Shown piece after piece: positions 35,735 through 44,322 of a stretch of DNA of 64,000 nt. The notes below the pieces were generated by a model. That model saw nothing but the letters and a program-made list of their open reading frames with translations. It ran no database searches and had not been told where the DNA came from. Made by a program: the position numbers and the translations under genes. The DNA lies in contig CAWFIT010000004.1 in NCBI GenBank assembly GCA_963815965.1, positions 372,001-436,000 on the forward strand. Direction: 5' to 3'. This stretch comes from DASVFB01 sp963815965 (GTDB lineage Bacteria > Actinomycetota > Thermoleophilia > Gaiellales > Gaiellaceae). Every line of letters starts with the position of its first letter. The first letter of the stretch is position 1.

Positions 35735-37048
35735 GTGACCACCGCGCAGGCGCCCACGGAGTTCGAGCGTGGGCTTGTTTTGGCGGTTTTCGTTCCAGGT
35801 ATGGACGACGCGGAGGAGCTCGCCGAGATGGCAGAGCTGGCACGCGCGGCGGGCGTCGAGCCGGTCGGTGCCGTCACCCAACATCGCGCGCGGCCAGCCA
35901 TGCGGACGTACGTCGGCAAGGGCAAGGTCGAAGAGGTGAAGGAGATGTTTGCGCGCCTCGGCGCCGACTCCTTGATCGTCGACGACGAGCTCGAGCCTGC
36001 GCAGCAGCGCTTTCTCGAGGACGCCCTGCAGGCACGCGTCATCGACCGGACGCAGCTGATCCTCGACATCTTCGCCCAGCACGCTGTCAGCGCCGAGGGC
36101 AAGCTCCAGGTCGAGCTAGCGCAGCTCGAATACAACCTGCCGCGCATGCGCGGCGCCTGGCAGCACCTCGAACGCCTGGGCGGCGGGCGCGGCACGCTCG
36201 GCGCCGGTGTGGGGACGCGCGGCCCGGGCGAGTCGCAGCTCGAGACCGACCGCCGCCTCGCGCGGCGTCGCATCTCGATCCTCAAGCGCCGCCTCGACGA
36301 AGTCTCGCGACAGCGCGGCACGAGGCGCAAGGAGCGCGCAAGGAACGCGATCCCGACGATCTCGCTCGCCGGTTACACGAACGCCGGCAAGTCGACGCTG
36401 CTCAACGCGCTGACCGACGCGCAGGTGTCCGTCCAGGATCGCCTTTTCGAAACACTCGATCCAACGACGCGTGCGTTCGAGCACGAGGGACGGCGCTACC
36501 TCGTCACCGACACCGTCGGCTTCATCCGCCGGCTGCCGCATCAACTTGTCGAAGGCTTTGCATCCACGCTCGAAGAGACGCTCGTCGCCGACCTCGTCGT
36601 CCACGTCGCCGACGCGTCCCAGCCCGAGGAACGCCTCGTCGAGCAGCTGCACGCGGTCGACTCGGTGCTGAACGAGATCGGCGCATCGTCGCTGCCCATG
36701 CTGCTCACGCTGAACAAGGTCGACCGTCTCGACCCGCTCGCACGACGGCGCCTCGCGAGCCGCTTCCGCGAAGCGCTGCAGATCTCCGCGCTGACCGGCG
36801 AGGGCCTCGAGGAGCTGCGCACGCGCATCGCGGATCATTTCGGCGAGCGCTTCGAAGAGGTTCGACTGCTCGTGCCCTACGACGAGGGAGCCCGGCTCGC
36901 CGAGCTGTACAGCCTGGGAGCGCCCATCGAGGAGCGCGAGGACACACCTGAAGGGGTCTTGCTCCGTGCTCGGCTGCCGCGTCGCGATCTCGTGCGCTTC
37001 GCGCCGTTCATGATCGCCGAGGCGGAACGGAAGCGAGAGCTCGGCTGA
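35735..37048 (+). CDS. hflX: GTPase HflX
   Basis: 437 residues. N-terminal HflX domain with GVEPVGAVTQHRARPAMRTYVGKGKVEE, the middle RGPGESQLETDRRLARRRI helix, then the G domain: G1 GYTNAGKST, G3 DTVGFI, G4 NKVD, G5 SAL. It binds the 50S subunit and splits or rescues stalled ribosomes. GTG 35735 is chosen since homology starts there; the frame is open further up. The stop overlaps the dut start as CTGA. Confidence 0.94.
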   Translation: MTTAQAPTEFERGLVLAVFVPGMDDAEELAEMAELARAAGVEPVGAVTQHRARPAMRTYVGKGKVEEVKEMFARLGADSLIVDDELEPAQQRFLEDALQARVIDRTQLILDIFAQHAVSAEGKLQVELAQLEYNLPRMRGAWQHLERLGGGRGTLGAGVGTRGPGESQLETDRRLARRRISILKRRLDEVSRQRGTRRKERARNAIPTISLAGYTNAGKSTLLNALTDAQVSVQDRLFETLDPTTRAFEHEGRRYLVTDTVGFIRRLPHQLVEGFASTLEETLVADLVVHVADASQPEERLVEQLHAVDSVLNEIGASSLPMLLTLNKVDRLDPLARRRLASRFREALQISALTGEGLEELRTRIADHFGERFEEVRLLVPYDEGARLAELYSLGAPIEEREDTPEGVLLRARLPRRDLVRFAPFMIAEAERKRELG

Positions 37049-37479
37049 TCGAGCTCGCCGTTCGTAGGCTGCGCCCCGACGCGGTGCTCCCGCAGCGCGC
37101 ATATGCCGACGACGCCGGCCTCGATCTCTCGGCCTGCGAGCGTGTCGCGCTCGCGCCGGGAGAACGCGCGACGGTCGGGACAGGCGTCGCGGTCGCGATT
37201 CCCGCGGGGTACGCGGGCTATGTCCAGCCGCGCTCGGGCCTCGCCGAGAAGCACGGCATCACGCTCGTAAACACGCCGGGGCTCGTCGATTCGGGATATC
37301 GCGGCGAGTTGCGCATCATCCTCTTGAACACCGACCGCGAACACGCATTCGAGATCGAGCCGGGCATGCGGATCGCGCAGCTCGTCCTGCTCTCGGTGCC
37401 GCCCGTCGAGCTGCGCGTCGTCGACGAGCTTCCCACTTCGGAGCGCGGCGAGCGCGGCTTCGGCTCCTCGGCAGCCTAG
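37045..37479 (+). CDS. dut: dUTP diphosphatase, probable CTG start
   Basis: 144 residues, trimeric dUTPase. Motifs in order: DDAGLDL, PRSGLAEKHG, NTPGLVDSGYRGELRIIL, RIAQLVL, and the C-terminal GERGFGSS that closes the site. It removes dUTP and makes dUMP. The first normal start (GTG 37084) would drop the first beta strand. CTG 37045 gives LIELAVRRLRPDAVLP, the usual beginning, and overlaps the hflX stop as CTGA, like the GTGA, ATGA and TTGA couplings nearby. The stop TAG lies at 37477-37479, touching the RNA element that follows. Confidence 0.9.
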   Translation: MIELAVRRLRPDAVLPQRAYADDAGLDLSACERVALAPGERATVGTGVAVAIPAGYAGYVQPRSGLAEKHGITLVNTPGLVDSGYRGELRIILLNTDREHAFEIEPGMRIAQLVLLSVPPVELRVVDELPTSERGERGFGSSAA

Positions 37480-37640
37480 TGCCCCTCCCAGCCACACCCT
37501 CCGGCTTCTCGCCCGCCAGCACACGGCGCGCTGGGGCGTCCTCAGTCGCCCGCATAGCCCCGGCTATGCGGGCTCCCTGCGTCCTTCCATCGCTTGGTGC
37601 TGGCGACCGAGAACCGCATAAGCGTGACTGGAAGGGGCAC
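37479..37640 (+). promoter_or_regulatory. Structured leader RNA (copy A) before the Nudix gene, riboswitch-like
   Basis: A 162-base element of the same kind as that before apt (56204-56366, minus strand). P1 pairs 37479-37495 with 37624-37640 and contains the AAGGGG ribosome-binding site at 37632-37637, 5 bases before the Nudix ATG. P2 pairs TTCTCG (37506-37511) with CGAGAA (37608-37613) and GCCAGCAC (37515-37522) with GTGCTGGC (37597-37604). P3 is a 10-bp hairpin at 37549-37572. Between the helices are constant stretches: GCGTCCTCAGTCGC (37537-37550), GCTCCCTGCGTCCTT (37572-37586) and ATCGCTTGGTGCT. Helix pairs change in step between the copies, loops stay constant. I could not match it to a named riboswitch. 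Confidence 0.7.
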
Positions 37641-37642
37641 TG

Positions 37643-38098
37643 ATGGGTGAGCCGCGGATACGAGTCTCGGCGCTGCTCGGCTGGCGTGGGCAGATCCTGC
37701 TCTGCCGGCACGAGAAGCCCGGCAAGGAGTACTGGTTGCTTCCGGGAGGCGGCGTCGACGCAGGGGAGAGCCTGACCGACGCGCTGTACCGCGAGCTTGC
37801 CGAGGAACTCGGCATCGAGGAGGACGTGCCCGTGGAGGGGCCTGTGTGCATCGTCGACTCCATCGCGCCCAAGCGCACGCTCTCGACGAAGCACGTCGTG
37901 CACATCGTCTTCGCCGGGGACCTCACCGGACACTCTCTGGATGCGGTGCGTTCCGAGGACGCAGCAGTGCGCGGCCATCGCCTCTTCGCGCTCGACGAGC
38001 TCGACTCGATCGTCCTGCACCCGCCGATCCAGCGCTTCTTGCGCCGGTGGCGTCCGGGCGACCCAGTCGCGTACCTCGGCGCGCTCTGGGTCCCCTAA
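37643..38098 (+). CDS. Nudix hydrolase
   Basis: 151 residues with a full Nudix box GGGVDAGESLTDALYRELAEELGI (Gx5Ex7REUxEExGU) near residues 36-58, and N-terminal strands RVSALLGWRGQILLCRHEK. It hydrolyses a nucleoside diphosphate linked to another group; the substrate is not predictable, but it shares its leader RNA with apt, which hints at purine or nucleotide metabolism (inference). ATG 37643. The stop overlaps that of the flippase-like gene in CTAA. Confidence 0.9.
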   Translation: MGEPRIRVSALLGWRGQILLCRHEKPGKEYWLLPGGGVDAGESLTDALYRELAEELGIEEDVPVEGPVCIVDSIAPKRTLSTKHVVHIVFAGDLTGHSLDAVRSEDAAVRGHRLFALDELDSIVLHPPIQRFLRRWRPGDPVAYLGALWVP

Positions 38099-39064
38099 CG
38101 AGGCGGCTCGTCAGCCGCTGGAGCCGCTTCGGCCGCATCTGCCTTGGCCGACTCGCGCAGGCGCCTGAGTTTGAGCGTGCGCGTCATCAATACGATCGCC
38201 AGCAAGCCGAGCGCGACGTTCACGACGACGATCGCGATGTGCGTGCCGACGCTGAAGGAGAGCAGCGAGCTGCGCGCGGCCTTGCCCCGGAAGAGATAGA
38301 GGAGAAGACCCTGCTCCGTCCCGGCGCCGCCGGGCGTGATCGGCAGCAGGGTCGAGAGGCTCTGCGCGATCTGCACGAGCAGCGCGTTGTGGATCGTCGC
38401 CGGCAGATGGAACGCGCGCAGCATGAAGTAGAGGGTCGCAAGGCGGAAGCACCAGCTGAGCGCCTGCCACGACACGACGCCGCGCAGGTACGCCTCGCCG
38501 TCGCGGAGGACCGCGAAGCCCTGCCGGACGCGCTCCCAGAAGCGCCGCACGCGCGCAGTCGCCCACACGAGCAGCACGCCGATCACGATCCCGAGCACGA
38601 GCGCGCCGATCTCCAACGCGACCGGGTGCTTGAAGGCCCAGCGCAGGTCGATGTTCGGCAGGTCCGGCAGGCTGTGGATGTTCGGCAGCACTCCGAGGTA
38701 GACAGCCCAGAACAGAAGCGCGATCCCCACGACGGCGTCGAAGAGGGTCTCCACGACCAGCGTCGCGCCGAGCGTGGGGTAGGTGCTGCCCTCGATCCGG
38801 TGCTTGACGAGGTAGAGCTTCAGCACGTCGCCGCTGCGCGCCGGTGTGATCGCGTTGAGGCCCACGCCGGCGAGGTACGCGCCGAGCACGCTGCGCCAGC
38901 GCACCTGCTTGTCGGGATATGCGGCGACAAGGATGTTCCGCCACGCACGCGTCCGCACGATGAGCCGCAGCGCCTGAAAGCCGAGCGGCGATCGCAAGTG
39001 CTCCGAAGTTGACCGACGCGAGATGGCCGAAAAAAACGCCCGCATCGTGAAGAAAGCGGTCCAA
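38095..39064 (-). CDS. Lysylphosphatidylglycerol synthase-type (UPF0104) membrane protein, frameshifted
   Basis: A multi-helix membrane protein of the LPG_synthase_TM/UPF0104 group (GLNAITPARSGDVLKLYLVKHRIEGSTYPTLGATLVVETLFD, later ITPGGAGTEQG), related to MprF flippase domains and to glycolipid proteins such as AglD. The N-terminal helix (DRFLHDAGVFFGHLASVNFGALAIA, TTG 39064) is in one frame and the rest (LGFQALRLIVRTRAWRNILVAAYP) in another, joined near 38990. Repaired length is about 322 residues, near the family norm. It follows gatD by 13 bases on the same strand, so it may serve cell-envelope lipid translocation. Confidence 0.8.
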
Positions 39065-39077
39065 CTAAAGCGCCAAC

Positions 39078-39821
39078 TCAGAAACGGCCGCCGCGTGCCC
39101 GCGCGCGAGCCGCAGCGACCTGGTGCGCCTCCGTTTCGAGCTCGTCGGCCAGCGGTTCGAGCTCGGGAGGCTCGCCTCCGGCGGCGTGAGCGAGCGCCTG
39201 CGCGAGCAGCCAGTCCGCGAGCCACGGGTTGCGCGGCAGCAGCGGACCGTGCAGGTAGGTGCCGATCGCACGACCCACTCGACAACCCTCGAAGCCGCTC
39301 TCGCCGTCGTTGCCGAAGCCGTGGACGACTCGCCCGAGCGGGACAGCTCCCTCGTCGAGCCGCGTCCGCCCGGCGTGGTTCTCGAACCCCGCGAGCGTGC
39401 GACCTGCCCAGTCGCAGTCGAGCAGCACATCACCGATCATCCTTCGCTCGCCGGCGACCGTGTGGAGAGGGAAGAGGCCGATGCCGGGCAGCTCGGCACC
39501 GTCGCGTTCGCGATAGGAACGACCGAGCAGCTGGTAACCGCCGCACACGGCAAGGACGGCCGCGCCGCCCGCCGCCGACTCGCGCACGGCCTCTGCCCTG
39601 GAGGCGAGGTCGACGGCGACGAGCGCCTGCTCGCGATCCTGCCCGCCGCCGACGTACAGCAGGTCGTGCATACCCGGCCGCAGCACGTCGCCGATCGAGA
39701 TCGCCTCGACCTCGACCTCGTGCCCGCGCCACGAGGCGCGCCGCGCGAGCACCGCCATGTTCCCGCGGTCGGCGTAGATGTTCAGGTAGTCGGGGTACAG
39801 GTGGCCGACGCGGATCTTCAC
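39078..39821 (-). CDS. gatD: Lipid II isoglutaminyl synthase, glutaminase subunit
   Basis: 247 residues, class I glutamine amidotransferase fold of the CobB/CobQ type. Nucleophile Cys in LAVCGGYQLLG (about residue 94) and catalytic His in IGTYLHGPLL (about 189). It feeds ammonia to MurT to amidate D-Glu of lipid II. ATG 39821. It lies 151 bases after murT, separated by three hairpins. Confidence 0.93.
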   Translation of the reverse strand: MKIRVGHLYPDYLNIYADRGNMAVLARRASWRGHEVEVEAISIGDVLRPGMHDLLYVGGGQDREQALVAVDLASRAEAVRESAAGGAAVLAVCGGYQLLGRSYRERDGAELPGIGLFPLHTVAGERRMIGDVLLDCDWAGRTLAGFENHAGRTRLDEGAVPLGRVVHGFGNDGESGFEGCRVGRAIGTYLHGPLLPRNPWLADWLLAQALAHAAGGEPPELEPLADELETEAHQVAAARARARGGRF

Positions 39822-39849
39822 GCCGCCTCCCTCGCCTTCGGCTCGGTCG

Positions 39850-39980
39850 CGCGGGGGAAACCCGGTTTCCCCCGCGAGCCTCCTGCGCGCCGACGCCGGC
39901 GCTCGGCGCCGGCGCGTACCTCCGGGGGAACCCGCCGGTTCCCCCGCGCCCCCTCCCGGCGGCGTGACTTCGTCACGCCG
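39850..39980 (-). repeat. Cluster of four strong hairpins between murT and gatD
   Basis: Inverted repeats at 39850-39876 (CGCGGGGGAAA / TTTCCCCCGCG), 39893-39914 (CGCCGGCG type), 39923-39946 (CGGGGGAACC / GGTTCCCCCG) and 39959-39980 (GGCGTGAC / GTCACGCC, containing the murT stop). The first and third have nearly the same stem. They may act as attenuators or mRNA stabilisers that set the MurT:GatD ratio. Confidence 0.6.
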
Positions 39981-41343
39981 CGCGTTCCCAGTACGGCCGA
40001 ACGTGCCCGAGCTCGCCGATGATCTTGCGAAGCGCGAGCATCGCGGTGTACGTCGGTAGCACGACGAGCTCGTCGGAGGAATTCGCCAGGGTGAGGCCCC
40101 GGTCGAGGGCTGCGCGCAGATCCGGGACGACCTCGATTCGATCGCCGGCGAAGCCCGCGTACTTGCAGCGCAGCGCCAACTCGGCTGCTCGGTCGCCCGT
40201 GGCGACGACGCGCTCCAGTCCGGCGAGCAGCGGCTCGAAGTCGACGTCCCAGATCCACGAGACGTCTCTGCCGTCGGCGATCGCGTCGTTCAAAGCGATC
40301 ACGGCGAGCCGTGGGCTACGGCCTTCGACGAGCGTGCGAATCGCCTCGTTCGCGCCGGCCGGGTTCTTGATCAAGAGCAAGAGGACGCGCCGGTCGCCGA
40401 TCGCGATGCGCTCGAACCGCCCGAATGCCGCGTCGAAGCGCTCGAGGCCGGCGGCCACGTCGTCGAGCCCCATGCCGAGAGCGCGCGCAAGCGTCCCCGC
40501 GGCGACGGCGTTGTAGACGTTGTAGAGCCCAGGCACGCGAAGCCGCACGCGGCGCGTTCCCTCCGGCGTCTCGAGCGAGAACAAGGTGTGCTCTAGACCG
40601 GCGAGCTCGATGTCCCGCGCGACGACGTCGAGCGCGGGTCGCGCGTGTCCGCAGGCTGGACAGCGGTAGTCGCCGAGATGACCCACGTACGCCGCCGCGT
40701 ACTCGTACGGTGTTCCGCACAGCACGCAGTACTTCGAGTCGGCGGCGTGCTGGAGAGACGGCCGCGCGAGCCTGGGATCATCAAGGCCGAACACGACCGC
40801 GCCTGGATGCGCACGGGCGAGCTCGCCGACCTGCGGATCGTCGCCGTTGACGGCGAGTGCCGTCCCAGCCGGGAGCGCGCCGACCGCCTCGCGCCACCGC
40901 TCCGAGAGGAGCTCGAGCTCGCCGTAGCGGTCGAGCTGGTCGCGAAACAGATTGCCGAGGCAGAGTGCCCGCGGCCGGATCCGCCTCGAAACCTCCGGAA
41001 GCGCGGCCTCGTCGACCTCGAAGAGCCCGAGCTCCGCGTCTGACACGGCAAGGAGGGTCGACACGACACCGGACATGAGGTTCGCCCCCGACGCGTTGTG
41101 CGCAAGCGCGTAGCGCGGCCGCAGGATCTCGGCCGTCATCGCGGCCGTCGTCGTCTTCCCGTTCGTCGCGGAGATGAGCGCCGAGCCCTCCGGCAGCCGC
41201 GCCGCGAGCCGCTCGACGGCCGTTGGGTCGAGCTTCGAGAGCAGCTTGCCGGGCACGGTGGTCCCGCCTCCTCGGCCCGTCAGGCGAGAAAGGCGCGCCG
41301 CGGCGCGCGCGGCGACGATCTCTGCGGAGAGAGGGAGGCGCAT
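39973..41343 (-). CDS. murT: Lipid II isoglutaminyl synthase, Mur-ligase subunit
   Basis: 456 residues. The Mur-ligase ATP loop is SATNGKTTTA near residue 60. A zinc ribbon is inserted (CVLCGTPYEY, then YRCPACGHA), a hallmark of MurT. The C-terminal DUF1727 domain binds GatD (WIWDVDFEPLL). With GatD it makes isoglutamine in lipid II, as in S. aureus and other Gram-positives. ATG 41343; divergent from the GGDEF/HD-GYP gene with 138 bases between. Confidence 0.94.
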   Translation of the reverse strand: MRLPLSAEIVAARAAARLSRLTGRGGGTTVPGKLLSKLDPTAVERLAARLPEGSALISATNGKTTTAAMTAEILRPRYALAHNASGANLMSGVVSTLLAVSDAELGLFEVDEAALPEVSRRIRPRALCLGNLFRDQLDRYGELELLSERWREAVGALPAGTALAVNGDDPQVGELARAHPGAVVFGLDDPRLARPSLQHAADSKYCVLCGTPYEYAAAYVGHLGDYRCPACGHARPALDVVARDIELAGLEHTLFSLETPEGTRRVRLRVPGLYNVYNAVAAGTLARALGMGLDDVAAGLERFDAAFGRFERIAIGDRRVLLLLIKNPAGANEAIRTLVEGRSPRLAVIALNDAIADGRDVSWIWDVDFEPLLAGLERVVATGDRAAELALRCKYAGFAGDRIEVVPDLRAALDRGLTLANSSDELVVLPTYTAMLALRKIIGELGHVRPYWERAA

Positions 41344-41481
41344 GGCTCCGAGACTAACCCGTGGGAACGACTACCTCGGAATGGCTCGAAAAGGGGATAC
41401 TCGCGCGCTTCGCCCGGCTTAGGTTCTAGGGACAGTGAACGGCGTCACCCCTTCGGCCGCTGCGGCGCAGGCCGTCGGACC

Positions 41482-44265
41482 ATGAGCGCGGTCCCGACCG
41501 TTTTCGACCACGACCAGCCACCCCTTCCGGGGGAGCCTGGCGAACGCCTGCCCAGGGCGGCGTTCGCGTTCTATCTGGTGGTGGGCGCCGCGGCGATCGC
41601 GGCTGCCGGCCCGTTCGTGACGCAACTCTCCGACGAGCGCACCGGCTGGATCGCGTTCGCGATCCTGGCTGCCGGCGCGGCGCTCGCACAACTCTTCGTC
41701 GTCGTCGCGCCGAGACGCGGGGGGAGGAGCGAGGGCACGCTCTCCTACCACACGACAGCCGTCTTCCTCCTGCCGGCGGCGCTCCTGCTTGCACCGCCCC
41801 TCGCGGCGTTGATCCCGATCGCTCAGCACGTCCCGGAATGGCTCAAGAAACGACAGCCCTGGTACATCGGGTCGTTCAACATCTTCAACTACACCCTGAC
41901 CATCCTCGCCGCGCTCGCGGTGGATCGGTGGGTGCTCGGCTTGCACGGCCTGATTCCGACGACGAACCTCCGAGTCGCGACAGGTGCGCTCCTTGCCTGC
42001 ATCGTGTACGTGCTCGTCAACCACTCGCTGCTCGCGACGATGTTCCGCCTCGGCCGCGGCATCTCGGTTGCGGAGTCTGGTCTCTTCACCGGCCAGGCGC
42101 TGTCTGCCGAGCTCGTCCTTGCCGCGCTCGGCGTCGCAGTGGCAGCGTTCTGGCATACGAATCCCTGGCTGATCCCGCTCGCACTCGCGCCACTCGTCGT
42201 GATCAACCGCTCGCTTTCCGTACCCGCACTCCAGATGGAGGCGCGGATCGATCCGAAGACGGGTCTCTACAACGCACGCCACTTCGCCACAGCGCTGGCC
42301 GACGAGCTGACGCGCGCGAAGCGCTTCGACCGTCCGTTGTCGCTGATGATGGCCGACCTCGACCTCCTCCGGGACATCAACAACACGTACGGCCACCTTG
42401 CGGGCGACGTCGTCCTCTGCGGCATCGCCGATGTCTTCCGAGAGGAGTTGCGTCACTACGACGTGCCTGCCCGCTTCGGCGGGGAGGAGTTCTCGATCCT
42501 GCTCCCGGAGACGACGTCGGAGCAGGCGCTCGAGATCGCAGAGCGGATCCGCCGCGCGTTTGCCGAGCGCAGGTTCGAGGTCGAAACGTCCAGCGAGCCG
42601 ATCCAGGCGACCGTTTCGATCGGCGTCTCGAGCTTCCCTGCCGACGGAGGGAGTGCGAACGAGCTCTTCCACCAGGCGGACATCGCGGTCTACCGCGCGA
42701 AGCTCCAGGGCCGGAACCGCGTGCTCGCGGCCAACGCCGAGTCACTGTTGCTCACGAAAGGCGACCAGCGACAGCGGCTCGCGTTCGTTCCCCTCGACGA
42801 GGGTCCGCCGGCGCCGTCCTCCGCAGTCGCGCGCGAGACGTTCAAGCCGGAACCGGCGCCGCGGGCGGGCGCGCAGGCAGCCCCGAGCCCGCGCCCGCAC
42901 TTCGCACGCGCACCTCGTTTCCTCTCGGTGTCTCTCCGGCTTCGCGCCCTGATCGCCCTCGTCAGCACGCTCGGCGTCGCGGCGGGGTTGCTCGGGATCG
43001 TGCGAGGCACGAGCGACGACCTCCTCGGCCTACTCGTCGTGGCCGCCCTCGTCGGCGGGGGCCAGGCGCTCGCACTCGGAGTCGAGGAAGGCGCGATCTC
43101 GTTCGGCGCCGTTGGCGCCCTCGCAGGCGCGGCTCTCTTCGGCCCGCGCGCCGCGCTCGTGCTCGCGCTTGTGACGGTCGCGGTCGACTGGAGCGCGCGA
43201 CGCACAAGTCTGCAGCACGTTCTCTTCAACATCGGCGCGCTCACGCTCGCGTCGCTCTCCGCTGCAGCCGTGTTCGCGGCGTCGGGCGATCGGCCGATCG
43301 TCGTCGCGGCGGCAGGCCTCGTTGCCGGCGCTGCCTACTTCGTCGTCAACACCGGCCTCTGCTCGCTGGCAATCGCGATCGAGGCGAAGGAGGCATGGGG
43401 ACGGGTTCTCCGCGAACGATTCGCGTGGCTCCTTCCGCACTACGTCGTCTACGGATTCATCGGCGGCGTAGTGGCTATCGCCTACGACGCCGCGGGTCTG
43501 TACGCGCTCGCGGTGTTCACCGTGCCGTTGCTCGTGATGCGGAACACGCAAGAGTCGTACCTCGTGCACACCCGCAAGTCCGCTTACAAGCTGCGTGCGG
43601 CCGCTGCGACGATCCAGGAGCAGAACGTCTCCCTCGAGCAGGCGAACCGCTTGCTCAAGGAATGCTCGACCGCCGCCATGGAGTCACTCTCCGCGACAGT
43701 CGACGCGCGCGACTCGCACACGACCGGACATTCGCGTCGGGTGCAACAGCTCGCCCTCGCGATCGGCCGCGAGTTGAAGCTTTCTCAGCCTGAGCTCGAC
43801 CTGCTCGGCCACTCTGCCCTCTTCCACGACATCGGCAAGCTCTCCGTCCCCGACGCGATCCTGCTCAAGCCGGCGACGCTCACCGGCGCGGAGTGGGCGC
43901 TCATGCAACGGCACGCCGCCGAAGGCGCGGGGATCATCGACCGCCTCGGCTTCCTCGGCGACGCAGTACCGGCGATCAAGCACCATCACGAGCGATTCGA
44001 CGGCACCGGCTATCCGGACCGGCTGAAGGGGGAGGAGATCCCGCTCGGGGCGCGGATCATTCATGTCGCGGACGCGCTCGACTCGATGCTGACCACCCGG
44101 ATCTATCGCACCGCCCGCCCGGCCGAGGACGCGCTCGACGAACTGCGGCGAGCAGCAGGCAGCCAGTTCTGCCCGCGCTGCGTCTCAGCGCTCGAGCGGG
44201 TCCTCGCCGTGGACTCCGTGCTCGCCGAGCAGGAGATCTTCGGGCCGTTGGTCGCCACGGCGTGA
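41482..44265 (+). CDS. Bifunctional diguanylate cyclase/HD-GYP phosphodiesterase with two membrane regions
   Basis: 927 residues. About 8 membrane helices (residues 20-250), then a GGDEF domain with FGGEEF and an upstream RHYD, which fits the RxxD inhibitory I-site. A proline-rich linker (about 440-480) leads to a second membrane block of 6-7 helices, a short coiled coil (EQNVSLEQANRLL) and an HD-GYP domain: HSALFHDIGKLSVPD and HHHERFDGTGYPDRLKG. All signature residues for both synthesis and breakdown of c-di-GMP are present. ATG 41482 has no strong ribosome-binding site; the frame is open upstream. The order GGDEF, membrane, HD-GYP in one chain is unusual. Confidence 0.92.
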   Translation: MSAVPTVFDHDQPPLPGEPGERLPRAAFAFYLVVGAAAIAAAGPFVTQLSDERTGWIAFAILAAGAALAQLFVVVAPRRGGRSEGTLSYHTTAVFLLPAALLLAPPLAALIPIAQHVPEWLKKRQPWYIGSFNIFNYTLTILAALAVDRWVLGLHGLIPTTNLRVATGALLACIVYVLVNHSLLATMFRLGRGISVAESGLFTGQALSAELVLAALGVAVAAFWHTNPWLIPLALAPLVVINRSLSVPALQMEARIDPKTGLYNARHFATALADELTRAKRFDRPLSLMMADLDLLRDINNTYGHLAGDVVLCGIADVFREELRHYDVPARFGGEEFSILLPETTSEQALEIAERIRRAFAERRFEVETSSEPIQATVSIGVSSFPADGGSANELFHQADIAVYRAKLQGRNRVLAANAESLLLTKGDQRQRLAFVPLDEGPPAPSSAVARETFKPEPAPRAGAQAAPSPRPHFARAPRFLSVSLRLRALIALVSTLGVAAGLLGIVRGTSDDLLGLLVVAALVGGGQALALGVEEGAISFGAVGALAGAALFGPRAALVLALVTVAVDWSARRTSLQHVLFNIGALTLASLSAAAVFAASGDRPIVVAAAGLVAGAAYFVVNTGLCSLAIAIEAKEAWGRVLRERFAWLLPHYVVYGFIGGVVAIAYDAAGLYALAVFTVPLLVMRNTQESYLVHTRKSAYKLRAAAATIQEQNVSLEQANRLLKECSTAAMESLSATVDARDSHTTGHSRRVQQLALAIGRELKLSQPELDLLGHSALFHDIGKLSVPDAILLKPATLTGAEWALMQRHAAEGAGIIDRLGFLGDAVPAIKHHHERFDGTGYPDRLKGEEIPLGARIIHVADALDSMLTTRIYRTARPAEDALDELRRAAGSQFCPRCVSALERVLAVDSVLAEQEIFGPLVATA

Positions 44266-44288
44266 GAGACACGTCTGCTCGGCCCAAT

Positions 44289-44316
44289 TTGCGGATTTGC
44301 CAATTGGCTCTATCCT
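44289..44316 (+). promoter_or_regulatory. Leaderless promoter before the 44323 gene
   Basis: TTGCGG (44289-44294), 16-base spacer, TATCCT (44311-44316), then 6 bases to the ATG at 44323. No ribosome-binding site fits in that space. The region is AT-richer than its surroundings and includes the palindrome CCAATTGG at 44300-44307. Confidence 0.5.
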
Positions 44317-44322
44317 GGTTGT

